DNA of 64,000 bases from Vesta saturnalis (Eukaryota; Arthropoda; Insecta; Coleoptera; Lampyridae). Shown piece by piece: positions 11,341 to 22,936 of this stretch. Positions within the stretch are counted from its first letter, which is position 1. Each line of letters opens with the position of its first letter. The notes below the pieces were generated by a model. That model had not been told where the DNA came from and did not search any database. It was given only the letters and a program-made list of their open reading frames with translations. The DNA is taken from positions 1,354,001 to 1,418,000 of the forward strand of contig JARFJB010001817.1 in NCBI GenBank assembly GCA_036346205.1, given 5' to 3'. The position numbers were made by a program, and so were the translations under genes.

Positions 11341-11630
11341 TCTTTGACAATCTTCTTCATCACTGTCATCGCTGGATGAATATAACATTCTTCGAATCAT
11401 TGTTTGAAAACCCCAACCCAAAATTTTGAAAAGTTTTGCAAAACTGTTAAAATAATTTTCATACTAAAAAATGGTGCAACAGAATTGACATTTAAATTGG
11501 AAAGTAACGCTTTTTACTTTGTACTTTTCACTTTGCATTGTTCATTTTGCAAATTGATTTGGTGCAACATAATTATTTTTGGAAAGTGAAAAGTTGAAAG
11601 TTTTCAAATAGGCTCACAAAAAGCAAATTC

Positions 11631-11703
11631 TCGTGGGCTTGTACTTCGATAGCGCGGTACTCTAGCAAAGTACACGTCGTAGGTTCAAATCCTACTCGAG
11701 GTA
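11631..11703 (+). tRNA. tRNA-Ala(AGC)-like sequence, 5' half degenerate
   Basis: The 3' half folds well. The anticodon stem GTACT/AGTAC (11657-11661 and 11669-11673) encloses the 7-nt loop CTAGCAA, giving anticodon AGC. The T arm is GTAGG-TTCAAAT-CCTAC (11679-11695). The D arm and acceptor stem do not pair properly (only about five pairs TCTCG/CGAGG). An A/T-rich tail follows. It is more likely a tRNA pseudogene or a SINE head than a working tRNA gene. Confidence 0.45.
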
Positions 11704-11709
11704 AACTTT

Positions 11710-12235
11710 TTATTTATGTATTTAATAATAATAATTTTAAAAAAAAGATAAAGTATGTTACCCCTGCTGCTTGAGAAGAGATCGACGGTGTCAGTTGGTT
11801 TAGGTCGGGGTATAAGAGAGATTGGTGTTAAGTTTGATCACTAGAATCTGCTTCCCACACACATATATGAGGAAATCCAACTTCTAAACAACAGCGTCAG
11901 AAACAAGGTAGGTAAAATAATAAGTTTCGAAAAGGTCATTGTAAAAATAAATGACCGTTTACAAAATCAATTGGAATTCAAACGGCACGCTATGTAGATG
12001 TCCGACTATTAAAATTTACTTAGAATATTTACGTAAATAATCCGTTTGTTTCAAAACAATAAACTCTTGTACATTGTATCGAACTGTATTTTGCTGTGAA
12101 AACAATAACAAGCAGGTAAGAGGCACTCGAAATTTTTAATTTTTTTATAACTAGGAAGCATTTCAGCAAATTAAACCCATTAACTTTCGGCTAATAAGGC
12201 CCATTAAATGACAGGCCTTATTATTAAAACGTTTT
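11710..12235. other. No gene; small hairpin
   Basis: Non-coding. A hairpin AATAAGGCC/GGCCTTATT lies at about 12193-12225. Otherwise featureless. Confidence 0.45.
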
Positions 12236-12239
12236 AAAA

Positions 12240-13050
12240 CAATGCCACCAAAAGTGATGAAGTGAGCAAATTTACCAGAACAACTTCGCTGCAATTAACG
12301 CAGTGGAGGTAATAATTGTCGCAAAAGAAGGCTCATTAAATATACCTAGGAGAACTATTAAAAACCACCTAAAATCTGGCGCTCTAGATAAAAAAATAGG
12401 ACCATCTAGCATATTAACTCCCGATCAAGAAAAACAATTTTCTGAAAGAATAATTCGTCTGTACGAAATCGGCATGCCCGTAACACCATTGTTAGTAGTT
12501 GCCTTGCATACAAATTTCGTGTTGAAAATAACATTCCACGCAGATTTGATGCTGCCAAAAGGGTCGCTGGTAAGGAGTGACTCTGTGGTGTTTTGAAGCG
12601 CAATCCCAATTTCTCAAGGCGCAACTGATGAACCCAGCACGTGCCCAAAAATTAAATAAATTTATAGTGGATGAGTACTTTAAGAAATTAGCGAAAATTT
12701 TTCATAAAATAAATCTGCATCAAAATCCACAGAACCTTTTCAATACGGACGAAAAGGGATGCACCAACAGCAAGTTATTGGCCAAAAAGGTACCAAGCGT
12801 GTCCACTTAGTTGCTCCTGAGCACGCAGAAAATGTGACCATTGGTGTGTTCTGTAACACTAGGAAATAGTATCCCACCTATGGTGGGATACTATTAAAAC
12901 ATGAATGGCGAGAAAACTTACCACCAGGTACCCTGATTAAAATGGCCGAAAAAGGTAGCATAACGAGTGAACGTTTCATTGCTTTTCTTGGAAATCTACA
13001 CCGTTACAAGGGTAAAAACACTATCTTGCTAGTTTTCGATGGAGCTGCTT
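12240..13050 (+). pseudogene. pogo/Tigger-like transposase relic
   Basis: A helix-turn-helix part (SLNIPRRTIKNHLKSGAL...) is followed by the conserved block AQLMNPARAQKLNKFIVDEY with FKKLAKIFHKINL (about 12610-12720). The DDE motif NLFNTDEKGC is at about 12735. Later blocks are KRVHLVAPEHAENVTI (about 12800) and NTILLVFDGAAC (about 13020-13050), the second Asp motif. Several stops and a duplication around 12865-12890 (CCCACCTATGGTGGGATACT) break it. It ends abruptly at 13050, where Penelope-related sequence begins, consistent with truncation by that insertion. Confidence 0.7.
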
Positions 13051-13055
13051 GTTAA

Positions 13056-13710
13056 TTTTTAACAATTCTTAACAGATATTACTACTAACGAAGATAACTG
13101 TAAGTGTTATCGAAACGTTTAGATTGTATAATTTAAAATACACCATTTAAAAAACCCAAAAAAGATAAGTATTTTATTATGTGTGATAATGGTGAAAGTT
13201 TACATTTTCATATTTCAGTCCTTTTTGGGGAGGAAACTTATCGTCATTCTATCAGGCAATTTTAAAAGTTAAGGAAACGTAAAGCACAATTATTATCGTC
13301 ACTCACTTTTTTATTACGATGCCGAGACCAAGAAATTATCCCAAAGTTTATCTACATTAAAAGAAATTTTAATAACAAACAAGCTAATAATATTTACAGA
13401 AGAACTGAAAATGCTCTTCTGCGTAATCAAATACATAGGAATAACTATTGATTTTTAATGTTAATTATATCTAAATGATATTAAGTTATCTTCGTCAGTA
13501 GTAATGTTTGTTAAAATTAAAATTTTTCAAATTTGACAAAATTGTTTACTACATCTTTAACAATTTTTAACAAACATTACTACGAAGATAACTGTAAGTG
13601 TTATCAAACGTTTAGATTGTATAATTTAAAAACATAAAAAATCCCAAAAAGCTAATATTTTATTATGAGTGTTAATGGTGAAAGTTTACATTTTCATAAA
13701 TACATAGGAA
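13056..13710 (+). repeat. 5' Penelope terminal-repeat copies
   Basis: Two direct copies share GAAGATAACTGTAAGTGTTA, CGTTTAGATTGTATAATTTA and GGTGAAAGTTTACATTTTCA (13088-13205 and 13583-13700). Between them at 13484-13515 is an inverted partial copy (AGTTATCTTCGTCAGTAGTA). A PLE N-terminal-like fragment (RNFNNKQANNIYRRTENALL) sits at 13355-13430. Copy 1 has CTAACGA and copy 2 lacks the CTGACGA box, so neither keeps a full hammerhead core. Confidence 0.7.
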
Positions 13711-15416
13711 GTTATTGGATAACACCGATAAAAATCTTTTATATTTACATTTAGAAATTTCATCTATATTGAATAAAGAAGATTGGGATAAAATTGATTC
13801 TATAACGTTTAAATCTATGGAAATACATTTTAACATCGCATGTCAACGTCAAAAAGAAAAATTGAATAAATTATACAAACAACAAAATAATAGACCATCT
13901 ATTGATTATAAAAAACAGTTATAAACCTTTCTGATAATGTTGTTTCAGATTATGCTATTGAAGCGCTTTCTAAAGGAGGAAATTTTGCGATAACACCAAG
14001 AGTAATACCTTTTGAAGATATATTTCCAATATCGAAAACTCCATTAAATCATTACCTTTTGATGCTGCTAATGAAGTTAGATATAACACCGTTAACATAT
14101 TACGCAAAACAAAACCAACGACGTGCTTTACTGATCTTAAACGCAATGAAAGTATAATAATATTAAAATCAGATAAAGGTAATGCAACTGTTATATTAAA
14201 TATGAACGATTATAACATTAAGATAGAACAATTGTTGGACCAGAAACTTATCGTGAAATACCAAAAGGTCCAACAAAAAGTTTCTTTTAAAAACTAAAGA
14301 AGTGATTAAATTATCATCTATTCCTGAAGAAATAAAAAAGAAACTAACTAACTCTGAAGCTATTTCACCAAAACTATATGGTTTACCAAAAATCCATAAA
14401 CCTAATATTCCTTTAAGGCCTATTGTTAGTGCAATTGGTTCTCCTACATATAGTCTTGCAAAACATCTTACATTTTATTACAACGTCATATAGTAAAAAC
14501 ACCCCATTACATTAAAAATTCTGCCGACTTTGTTGAAAAAATGCATAGTTTCAAAATTGAAGAGGGTGATATAATGGTCAGTTTTGATGTTTCACTTTTT
14601 ACAAAAGTGCCTCTAAAAGAAACTATTGAATACATTGATCATCTTTTTCCAAAGGACATAACCATTCTTTTTCAGCACTGTCTTACTACAACTTATTTTC
14701 AGTGGAATAGTAAATTTTATGAACAGATTGATGGTGTAGCAATGGGTAGTCCCCTTAGTCCTGTTATAGCTAATTTTTACATGGAAAATTTGAAACATTA
14801 GCGTTACAAAATACACCTAAAAACCTTCAGTTTGGTATAGATATGTAGATGACACATTTGTTATTTGGAGACATGGAGAAGAGGCACTGCATGAGTTTTT
14901 GGTTTTTATAAATGGTATACATCCTAGTATTCAGTTTACCATGGAAAAAGAAACTAATGGAAGTTTACCATTTCTTGACATATTAATATCCAAAAATAAT
15001 AACTCACTATCTTTTAAGGTTTACAGAAAGCCGACACACTCTAATAGATACCTTCATAAATTATCCAACCACCATTCACATCAAAAAATTGGTGTAATTA
15101 AATCATTAGTAGATCGAGCAAAACGAATTTGTGGCCCTGAATCTTTAAGGATGAATATATACATTAAATATTTAACAAAATCCTTACAAGATAATGGATA
15201 TTCACTTACAGATATTAATAATGTTATTACACCTTTTAGGCGTAACCTTAAAGAAAAACCAGTTCTTAATGTTGGTACTGGTTTTCTTACTTTTATAACT
15301 AATGTTACAGATAGAATTGACAAATTCCTAATTAAATATGGCATTGGGACTATTTTTAAAGCTACAAGAAAAATTAAAAAACTTTTAAGATCTCCTAAAG
15401 ATGTGTCAAATCCTTT

Positions 15417-16061
15417 GTAACAACCTTTTTTTTTCAAGTTGTACTAAATTATACTTTAATTTTAGATCTTTTATTCATTTAGTAGTAAATATAAGAAAAG
15501 TTTTTAAGTTTTGTAGGAGGTAGGCAACTTAAATTGCATATCTTAATAGTACATATTTTTTAAGTGAATGTATTTCATAAAGATTTATAGTTCCCTTTCC
15601 TTAGAAATGGTATTCTGACCATTTAAAAGCCACGCAATGAGTAATAACTAGCCTTTTTTCTTTTTCAATTCACTTGCTGCTAAATGTAATAGCATGTAGT
15701 TGTGGGGAATTTTCCCTAAATTTTACTGTAAAGTGCCATCGGTAGATGGTACTAACTATTACACTTTTATATTTTATACGTTAATACTTTTATACGTTTA
15801 CACCTTTTGCATACTTTAATAATGCATATTTTTTTAAAGCACTATTTTGCTATTTTTTAATTGTAATGGAATAAATTTTTACTTTTAAAGTACCACTTTT
15901 TAATGCATTGATTATTATGGATTCAAATTATTAAGAATAAATTATCAAGATAATTCCAGTGGGGTGTGGCTGGTAACCTTAGATCTGGAGATCGCACCAC
16001 AAAGATGCTATAATGATTTCATCTAGTTGACCGTTCCGTTTCATGTGTCACCAGCGGTAAT

Positions 16062-16154
<93 letters not shown>

Positions 16155-16662
16155 CTGTTCAAAGGTATGATTTTTTTAGTAATTAACGAATAGATTTAAG
16201 ACCTTTTCCATTACAATTGGATATTAAATAAACTTTAGTGTGTCTTGTAATTTTATTTTCATTTTGATTAATGTTTTATTATTATTAACAAACTTGGTTT
16301 AGCTGTTCCGATAACGTATATCTAAAAATAGCTTGGCGCTCGAGGTATCATTTTATTGTTTTTATTTACATTACATATTTTTTTATTAATTAAGTGAAAT
16401 GAAAATAATTAAGCAGATGGGAAGCATGCAGCATTTCAGGTATGTTAATATCAGTATACTAGAACCCTCCCTTATCTTAATGTACCGATTGAGCCGACGG
16501 CAGTGGCGATTGTTATTTGGTAATAAGTTTTTAATTAAATTTATTTGAACAATTGCTAATAGTTTATGACATTTGCGTTTTGTTTATTACATCATCCCAG
16601 TATTATTGTTAGTATACAGACGCCCCCTTTTTTTTTAATGTTATACCTTTATCATCTTCCAG
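15417..16662 (+). other. Probable spliceosomal intron between RT and GIY-YIG parts
   Basis: The RT frame ends TCAAATCCTTT|GTAACA and the endonuclease frame resumes after a pyrimidine-rich tract at TATCATCTTCCAG|AGTGTATAAG. Joining these sites keeps the frame: ...SNPL then VYKLSC. The 1246-bp gap has no coding sequence and includes a TA microsatellite. An alternative is an insertion that happens to have GT-AG ends. Confidence 0.55.
16065..16149. repeat. (TA)n microsatellite
   Basis: About 42 uninterrupted TA dinucleotides inside the Penelope intron-like gap. Confidence 0.95.
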
Positions 16663-17529
16663 AGTGTATAAGTTATCTTGTTCATGTGGAAAAGTATACA
16701 TCGGAACCACAAAACGTAGCTTTGATACAAGACGTAAAGAACATATGAAATTTTGTGGATTAGGTCAACCAGAGAAGTCTGCTGTGGCTAACCATGCCCT
16801 GAATAATCTAAGTCATGACATTCAATTTGACAATATGGAAATATTGTCAAGACAAACTCATTATTATGTTCGTTTACAACGTGAAGCTATTGAACTATAT
16901 AAATACCCTAATAATTTTAATAGACAAGAAGAAAATCTCCGTTTAAATAGGTTTTGGCATTTTACAATTATCATTTTGATTTTAATTTTAACTTTTGGTA
17001 TGTCTAGGTTTTTTGCTATGTTTTTCCTAGACCTTGAAGCAAATGCTTTACCAATTATATGTTAAATTACCACAGCACTATAGTTTAACATAAGTAGTTG
17101 AAATTAAGATTAAAATTAAAAATTACAAAAAACGTTCTGCATGATGCTTTTCATTGTTAATAACACTTGCTCTTATTGATAAAGATATCTGTTTGTTAGA
17201 TTTAACTGGTTTATTTTATTTGATGTTATGTTTATATTTGTGAATGCTTCTATCATTTTGAAATTGAAGTTTTTCACAACTTTACACTTACATCATAACT
17301 TGATTAAATTTTGTTAAATGTGTTTTTTGGCTGACATTTTTCATTGTTAGCTTTCACCGTAGAGAGTGTTCTGATTTGTCATCTTTAAGGCAGTATAACA
17401 ATATTTAATTTTTAATGACCTAGTTATTCTTTACTAAAATTTAATTTTATAGTTGGTTTTATACGTTTCTCAAACTGTTGTATTAATAGCAGGCTGATGT
17501 TTATGTTTTAATTTTTCAACTTTGACAAA

Positions 17530-17700
17530 TTGTTTACAACATCTTTAACAATTTTTAACAGATACTACTACTGACGAAGATAACTGTAAGTGTTATCGAA
17601 ACGTTTAGATTGTATAATTCAAAATACACCATTTAAAAAACCAAAAAAAGATAAGTATTTTATTATGTGTGATAATGGTGAAAGTTTACAATTTCATATT
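17530..17700 (+). repeat. 3' Penelope terminal-repeat copy
   Basis: A third copy of the sequence seen at 13056-13210, about 460 bp after the endonuclease stop. It is nearly identical over ACAATTTTTAACAGATACTA, GAAGATAACTGTAAGTGTTA and GATAAGTATTTTATTATGTG. It has the best preserved hammerhead-like core. Confidence 0.7.
17571..17601 (+). ncRNA. Hammerhead-ribozyme-like core in the PLE terminal repeat
   Basis: CTGACGA (17571-17577), then GATAAC (17579-17584) pairing perfectly with GTTATC (17592-17597) across a 7-nt loop, then GAAA (17598-17601). These are the CUGANGA, stem II and GAAA parts of a hammerhead, and Penelope-like terminal repeats are known to carry hammerheads. I could not find convincing stems I and III or a sure cleavage site, so activity is uncertain. 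Confidence 0.5.
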
Positions 17701-17705
17701 TCTCC

Positions 17706-19870
17706 AATTCTTTGATAGATAAAGCTGTTTTCTTCCTTTTCAGGAGAACCACCCTCTTGTAACCATTGTTTAATTAGCTATTTACTTTGTCCGGTGTTAG
17801 CTTCAATCAGAGACGGGAGTGGTTCGTGGAATAATTTATGACAACTACCTGGTCCTGAAAAACAGTATTTATGTCCTATTATTTACAATGCTAAATAATA
17901 TACTTAAAACTACGTTATACTTCAACTTAACTTAACTCTCTAAATAAAATTAACAAATAAAAATAAAACAAAATCAATTCAATAACTCTGGGTATCCAAT
18001 ACCAGAGTTGGCCCAGGCGGCTTCAGGGCTGGTGCTGGGACCTACGGACTCGGTTTTACTCTCTGTGAAATTTAAGGATTAGAGGTAAATCAGGATGATA
18101 AGATACGCTAGTTTTATTTTATAGCTCGAAATTTGTAATCTGAGTTTAATATTTTCCCCTAATACTTTTTTACATATTTCGGTAATTAAAGTACTGACGC
18201 AAATTTATTATTAATTTCAATCGAATAGAAATTAATATTTCTGTTTTATATAAAGATTTTATATTAACTACTGAAGTGGTTGGCATCGGGATATATACAG
18301 AGAGTATATGTATAAGTTGCCTCCAAGAAAGTTACAATGGAACTGATAACATTCAACGCGTTTACGAGGGCAATGGCTTTTAGTTTTATAGAATAAATAT
18401 AGTTTACTAGGTCAGCCAGTGCTTTGTCGATTTTTATTTAAAAAATAACTGAAAATGTTATTTTTTTACTACTAACCTGAGAAATTTCCGTTATGTACGT
18501 CATTCCTTTAATGAGAAGTAATATTTCTCTCCCTAGGTTAATAATGAAAAAAAAACACCTAGGTAAATAATGATTTTATTTATTTTTAATGAATGGAACA
18601 GCAAGGTCGATGTCGATAACTCTCCCTTTTCCTCTTATTTTCTATTTATTTATGAAATGATAAAAGCGAAAGTCTGTGAAATTATTATATTTACAATGTT
18701 TACAAAGTTTTAGCAATATTTTTTTGTTGAAATGTCGTGTACTAATAATAGTAATATCATAAAAACAAAACGTTATAGGTTAATAATGAATTATGTCATT
18801 TGTCAGTTTTACTTTGCCTTTGTTAGTTTGACAAATAATGCACAGTCTACCTTAGATTTTGAAAATGGATAGAAAATAACACAATAATATTTAAAATCTA
18901 ATTCAATCAAATGACAATTTTAACAGTTTTATCCTCAAGTAGTAAAAAAATTCTATATACACCTCGGTTGAAAAGGCCATCATAAACCTCGCACCTCGGC
19001 TAATAATGGCTCACTTCTCAACCTAGGTGTATAATATGCTATTTATTTAAGTCGTTTTAATTTAACTTGCTGGCCTTTGGAATAATTATTTTTAATTACG
19101 CTACCAAGGAACATGAAATAGCAGGATCATAAAATATAGATAAATTAAGAAACTGGGCGTTTTGCTACCACTTTTTACTGAACGGGATAATTTCGTATCT
19201 CTATTAAACGTATAAGGTTTTAGTATTTTATTTTCAATATGCGATTTATTCTTATCGCTTCACAGGTCTGCAGGTTTCACTGGATTCCCAGCTTAGTCGT
19301 GTATTACGTGTTAGTTACGTTTGTGTTATGAAAGGCTTAATTAATCAAACGGGCATACACCCTTTGGCTAATTAGAAGGACACTAGACTGAACAGGCCGA
19401 TATCCCCAGGAATTCTCAGTAATATTCAGGCGTCAACCTAAAAGCAAACAGTAGCAATCTAACGGAAACTGGCTGGTGAATTATGATATAAAAATTCCGA
19501 CTTACCCCACAATGGGCCGGCAGGTAGAACTAACGGCTTCTGATTCCGACTAGGTCGGAATAGAAATCAGGAACGAAGGCAGGAGGACTTCGGCAGAGAA
19601 GTAAATAAGATAGCTACTGCAGGAAAGAAGTAAAAAGATAATTAATATAGCGTCGTGCTTCCACTTCTATAGTACGCGATCTAACGTGATTGGACGAGAT
19701 AATGGAGGTGGCGCGTTGGTGAGCTTTTTGCGTCGAAACCTAAAACGATTTCTTAACTACGAAAGAAGAGGAAATAGTTAATTATTAAAATGTACCGGAG
19801 CATTTCTAATGCAAAATAAACAGCTAATCAAATAATTTATTCACGGATTATTGTCAGGATATCTGGAACT
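17706..19870. other. No gene recognised; scattered repeat motifs
   Basis: Mostly AT-rich non-coding sequence. Repeated CCTAGGTTAATAATG-like and CCTCGGCTAATAATGG-like motifs occur at 18534-19030 in both orientations, suggesting a decayed short transposon. A hairpin ATTCCGAC/GTCGGAAT lies near 19540. The 19470-19720 stretch is more GC-rich and may be retroelement-derived, but no protein similarity is visible. Confidence 0.4.
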
Positions 19871-19879
19871 GTACACTCT

Positions 19880-21690
19880 GCTGCTTCTACTTAACAGGGA
19901 ATATTCCCTCCTGAAGTCACGCGTTATATACCTCAAGGACTAATTTCGGCGTTGCGTTGATGGCAGCGTTTAGGGCAACGTTGGGGATCTCGTCCCAGTC
20001 TGCAACCTTCCGAATCTGCCGCAGGATTCCAACAGTTGCTACATGGTTATTGGTTGGTAAAGAAGTCGAGTTCCGGTTGTAGAAATAGCACGGCAACGAT
20101 CTTCTTCAGCAGCTCGCGACACTTAGGCAATTGCATCGGATGACCCTTCAACCTCGACATCACCACTTTGTACAGTCTTCCCTATGGGGTCATCTTCCAC
20201 CTCGTTGAAGAGTTAGTCCCAGCGATTCTTCTTGGTATATTTGATGACTTTGTTGAGCTTCCGGTGTGCCTCCTTGTACTTGGCTTCCCCTCTTCAGAAT
20301 TCTGTTTTTTCCTACCGAGCTGTAACAGTCTATTGTGGTACACTCCGAGGCTCGCGAGGGTGTCATTCTACCAGTACACCGATGGAAGCTTAGTGCACTA
20401 CGCTTCCTGTGCATAGAGCAACACTGTTGAAGTCGGTTGTCTTCCAGCCAATTCCATTTTTTTGGCGCTGGCCCAGTGCTACGGTCTAAAGATACCTCCC
20501 ATAGCATCGCATAGTGGTCACTGGCGGTGTAGGTGTCTGTCACCTCCCAGGAGCATTTTCCCCTTATGAGGCTGTATATGAAGATGAGGTTTACAATTGA
20601 GGTCGCCTCTCCTTTTTGAATATTGGTTCATCACTGCTGTTCATCAGGACTACACCCAGGGAAGACATGGCCTGAAATAGGACTAGTCCCCTTTCTTCGC
20701 CAGTCGACTGCCCAGGAGTTGAAATTCCCGGCGATTGCCACAAGAAAGTGCTGCTTCGTGTCCTCGATTACTAGGTCCAAGAGGTCATTGAATTTACTAA
20801 TAGTCAGCCTGGGCGGAGCACAGCAGCTGTAGAATTGGATGCTTGGCTCTCACGAAATCATTGTCTGCGCTTCACCTTGGAATGGGTACTTTTCACAGGA
20901 CTATCTGACGGCCTTAGCGGTTATATCCGTCTCCGAAGGTAGCGGGCTGTGTCTGTATGAGTCCGAGATAATCGCGAGATCGATCTTCAGCTCCTGGCCG
21001 ATTGCGTGAGTAGGTCGTCGGTCGCCTCACACTGACTGAAGTTAAGCTGCAATACTCTTATCATCAGTTCTTGTTCACCACTTGGAGCGCTTCCTTCTAT
21101 GCTGGGCACCTGTTGCTGCCAACAATTCATGGGACTCTTATCGGTGTAGAGGGCGCATTTGGTCTATTTAGATGAAAAGCAACGCCGAGACCGCTCTCAA
21201 TGTACCAAATTCAGAGATTATAACGGTCGACCCCGCTCTTACACTTGGTGATATGCCCAACACTTGAAATACTCCAGCGTCCTCTCCTACACTTCTCTAA
21301 TTCGACGATTGATTCGTCCTATTTTGATCTTATTCTCCTTTCTAATGGTCTTTGATATCTCCAACAGTACTCTCACCAGGGCAATCTGAGTTCTTCGTAA
21401 CCATTACGCGTCTGTTGAGATTTTAAGGTCCTCACCAGCAGATTTCTGTAGCGCTTCGTGGACCTCCTCCTTCGTGGTGGTGTCATCCACGTCCCTTATC
21501 TCGCGGTCTTTCTCTGGCATCTTGCTGAAGACAGCCGCTGAACTTGGATATGGCTGTCTTCAGGCGGAGTTCTCCTTGTTGAGGAATATCAGCATACGCG
21601 TGGGCGTAGTTCTTCTTGTGCACCGCACGGATGATAAGCGCACCTTGTCTTATCGGTCGTTTCCTATACTTCGGTAGTTGCTGTGTGTCT
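19880..21690 (-). pseudogene. R1-clade LINE, ORF1 end + ORF2 endonuclease + RT start
   Basis: Read leftward, ORF1 has LPKYRKRPIRQGALIIRA and KNYAHAYADI (21590-21690), the conserved R1-type gag stretch, then a broken zinc-knuckle region (about 21250). ORF2 begins MIRVLQLNFSQCEATDDLLT (about 21070), an APE-endonuclease start. It continues with VAIAGNFNSWAVDW (about 20700) and TASDHYAMLWE (about 20500), the GDFN and SDH motifs. The reverse transcriptase starts (DEIPNVALNAAI, about 19990) and is cut off near 19880, before the YADD site. Stops and frame changes are frequent. Loss of the 3' part is unusual, since LINEs are normally 5'-truncated; a later deletion or insertion is likely. Confidence 0.75.
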
Positions 21691-21860
21691 GTGTTTATGG
21701 TTGTGCTTGGCTTGTGCTTGTGTTGGTGCTTGTGTTTGAGCCAGTGTTTGTGCTTGTATTTGTGCTTGTGCTTGTTTGTGCTTGTGTTTGTACATGTGTT
21801 TGTGCTGGTGTTTGTCGTCTTCGTGTTAGTGTTCGTGTTTTTGTGTTTGTGTTTGTGTGA
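21690..21860 (-). repeat. TTGTGC/TTGTGT minisatellite at the LINE ORF1 start
   Basis: A 6-bp-periodic array (TGTGCTTGTGTT variants) of about 170 bp. On the minus strand it encodes a His-Lys and Asn-Thr run (KHKHKNTNTNTK..) in frame with the R1 ORF1 at 21483-21863. It could be an expanded microsatellite or part of a normal basic ORF1 head. Confidence 0.75.
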
Positions 21861-21949
21861 CAATCATTATGCCACTGTGCTCTGTCTAATGTATACTATC
21901 TGTACAATACTTACATAACGCAGCAAATACACTTTTTTAATAAAAAAAA

Positions 21950-22895
21950 TTACAGCGGTAATTCAACTGAAATGATGTCATACTAAACAAAACCATAGTA
22001 ACAAAGCTATTGTCTTGAAAAAGACACATTTGTCAAATTATGACAGCCACGTTAAAAAATTTAAGTTAAGTTGTAAAAATGAAACGATTTCGTGAGAAAC
22101 CATTGATATCAGTATTGAAAAGAGTAATTAAAAAGTTTTGTCATTTTTTAAATATAAATTTTTAATTAATGAAATAAAGGTTTTGTTCATTTATTAAATC
22201 TTGTAACCTTTTTGCATAATTATCTAAACTTTTGTTCGTTTGATTATATATTCTATTATATTCTATTCTGGAAATATTCTACCGAAGACCACACGTGCAT
22301 CAAAATTAATCAGATAATCCTAGAAAAAGCGTGTTTCCTTAAGGAAACCACATTCGTTGGTTCGCTCTGTTGGCTAAAAAAACTGTGTGTTTAACTGTTA
22401 ACCAACAAAGAAAACCAACTCGTGCAGTTTCCAGGCAAGACCGCTTTTTCCCGGATTATCGATCATTTTGGACGCACTAGTGATATTATATTTACTCTTA
22501 TACTACAATGCAACTTCGTTAGGATTACAGCGATAATCCCATTGTACGTTATGAATTACAGCGGTAATTCAACTGAAATGGCGTCATACTAAAAAAAACA
22601 GTAACAGAGCTATTCTAGTCAAATTATGACAGCCAAGTTAAGTTTATTGTAAAAATGAAACGATTTCGTAAAATTTCGTGAGAAACCATTGATAGCAATA
22701 TTAAAAAGAATATAGTGAAAAATCAGGCATTTATTTGGCGGCAAGTATTGTTCGTTTTCTAAACTTTGTTACATGCTCAGTAATTAAAAAGTTTTGTCGT
22801 TTTTTAAATCTAAATTTGTAATTAATTAAATAAAGATTGTGTTCATTTATTAAATTTTGTAACCTTTTTATATAAACTAAACTTTTGTTCGTTTG

Positions 22896-22936
<41 letters not shown>

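Larger units (their letters stand above)
9606..11615. mobile_element. Second PIF/Harbinger element, decayed
   Basis: The left end GGGGCCTGTTGCACCAAGGA and the following CTTTTCAGCTTTTCACTTTT align imperfectly with the right end read inward (GAGCCTATTTGAAAACTTTC, then AACTTTTCACTTT). GGGCCTGTTGCAC is a frequent Harbinger/MITE tip. TGTTGCACC also recurs inverted as GGTGCAACA near both ends. The flanking trinucleotides do not match clearly, so the exact borders are approximate. It carries a minus-strand transposase and a plus-strand Myb-like remnant. Confidence 0.65.
13715..17065 (+). pseudogene. Penelope polyprotein: reverse transcriptase + GIY-YIG endonuclease
   Basis: RT blocks in order: KSDKGNATVILNMNDY (about 14170), SPKLYGLPKIHKPNIPLRPI (about 14365-14425), SFDVSLFTKVPL (about 14580), DGVAMGSPLSPVIANFYM (about 14730), the catalytic YVDD (about 14842-14853) and LPFLDILISKN (about 14965). 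The best frame is 14899-15416. The endonuclease follows at 16663-17065: VYKLSCSCGKVYIGTTKR, then RRKEHM and ANHALNNLSHDIQFDNMEIL. The N-terminal half has frameshifts (near 13921 and 14280) and stops, so it is inactive. The protein copies RNA by target-primed synthesis with its own nicking domain. Confidence 0.85.
13050..17705 (+). mobile_element. Penelope-like retroelement (PLE)
   Basis: A reverse transcriptase with YVDD and a GIY-YIG endonuclease, in that order, define this as a PLE of the animal EN+ type. Related terminal sequences occur at 13056-13210, 13555-13710 and 17530-17700, with a partial inverted copy at 13484-13515. This is the complex arrangement usual in PLE terminal repeats. 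The left part (13211-13450) holds an N-terminal coding fragment, so two partial copies may be joined here. Upstream it interrupts the pogo-like relic. Confidence 0.85.

Noticed and set aside
17730..17880. Short minus-strand peptide (GPGSCHKLFHEPLPSLIEAN) suggestive of a transposon
   Set aside because: Too short and broken to assign to any family.
21616..21918. Cys/Leu/Val-rich 100-codon plus-strand frame resembling a membrane protein
   Set aside because: Product of the TTGTGC minisatellite read on the opposite strand to the LINE ORF1.
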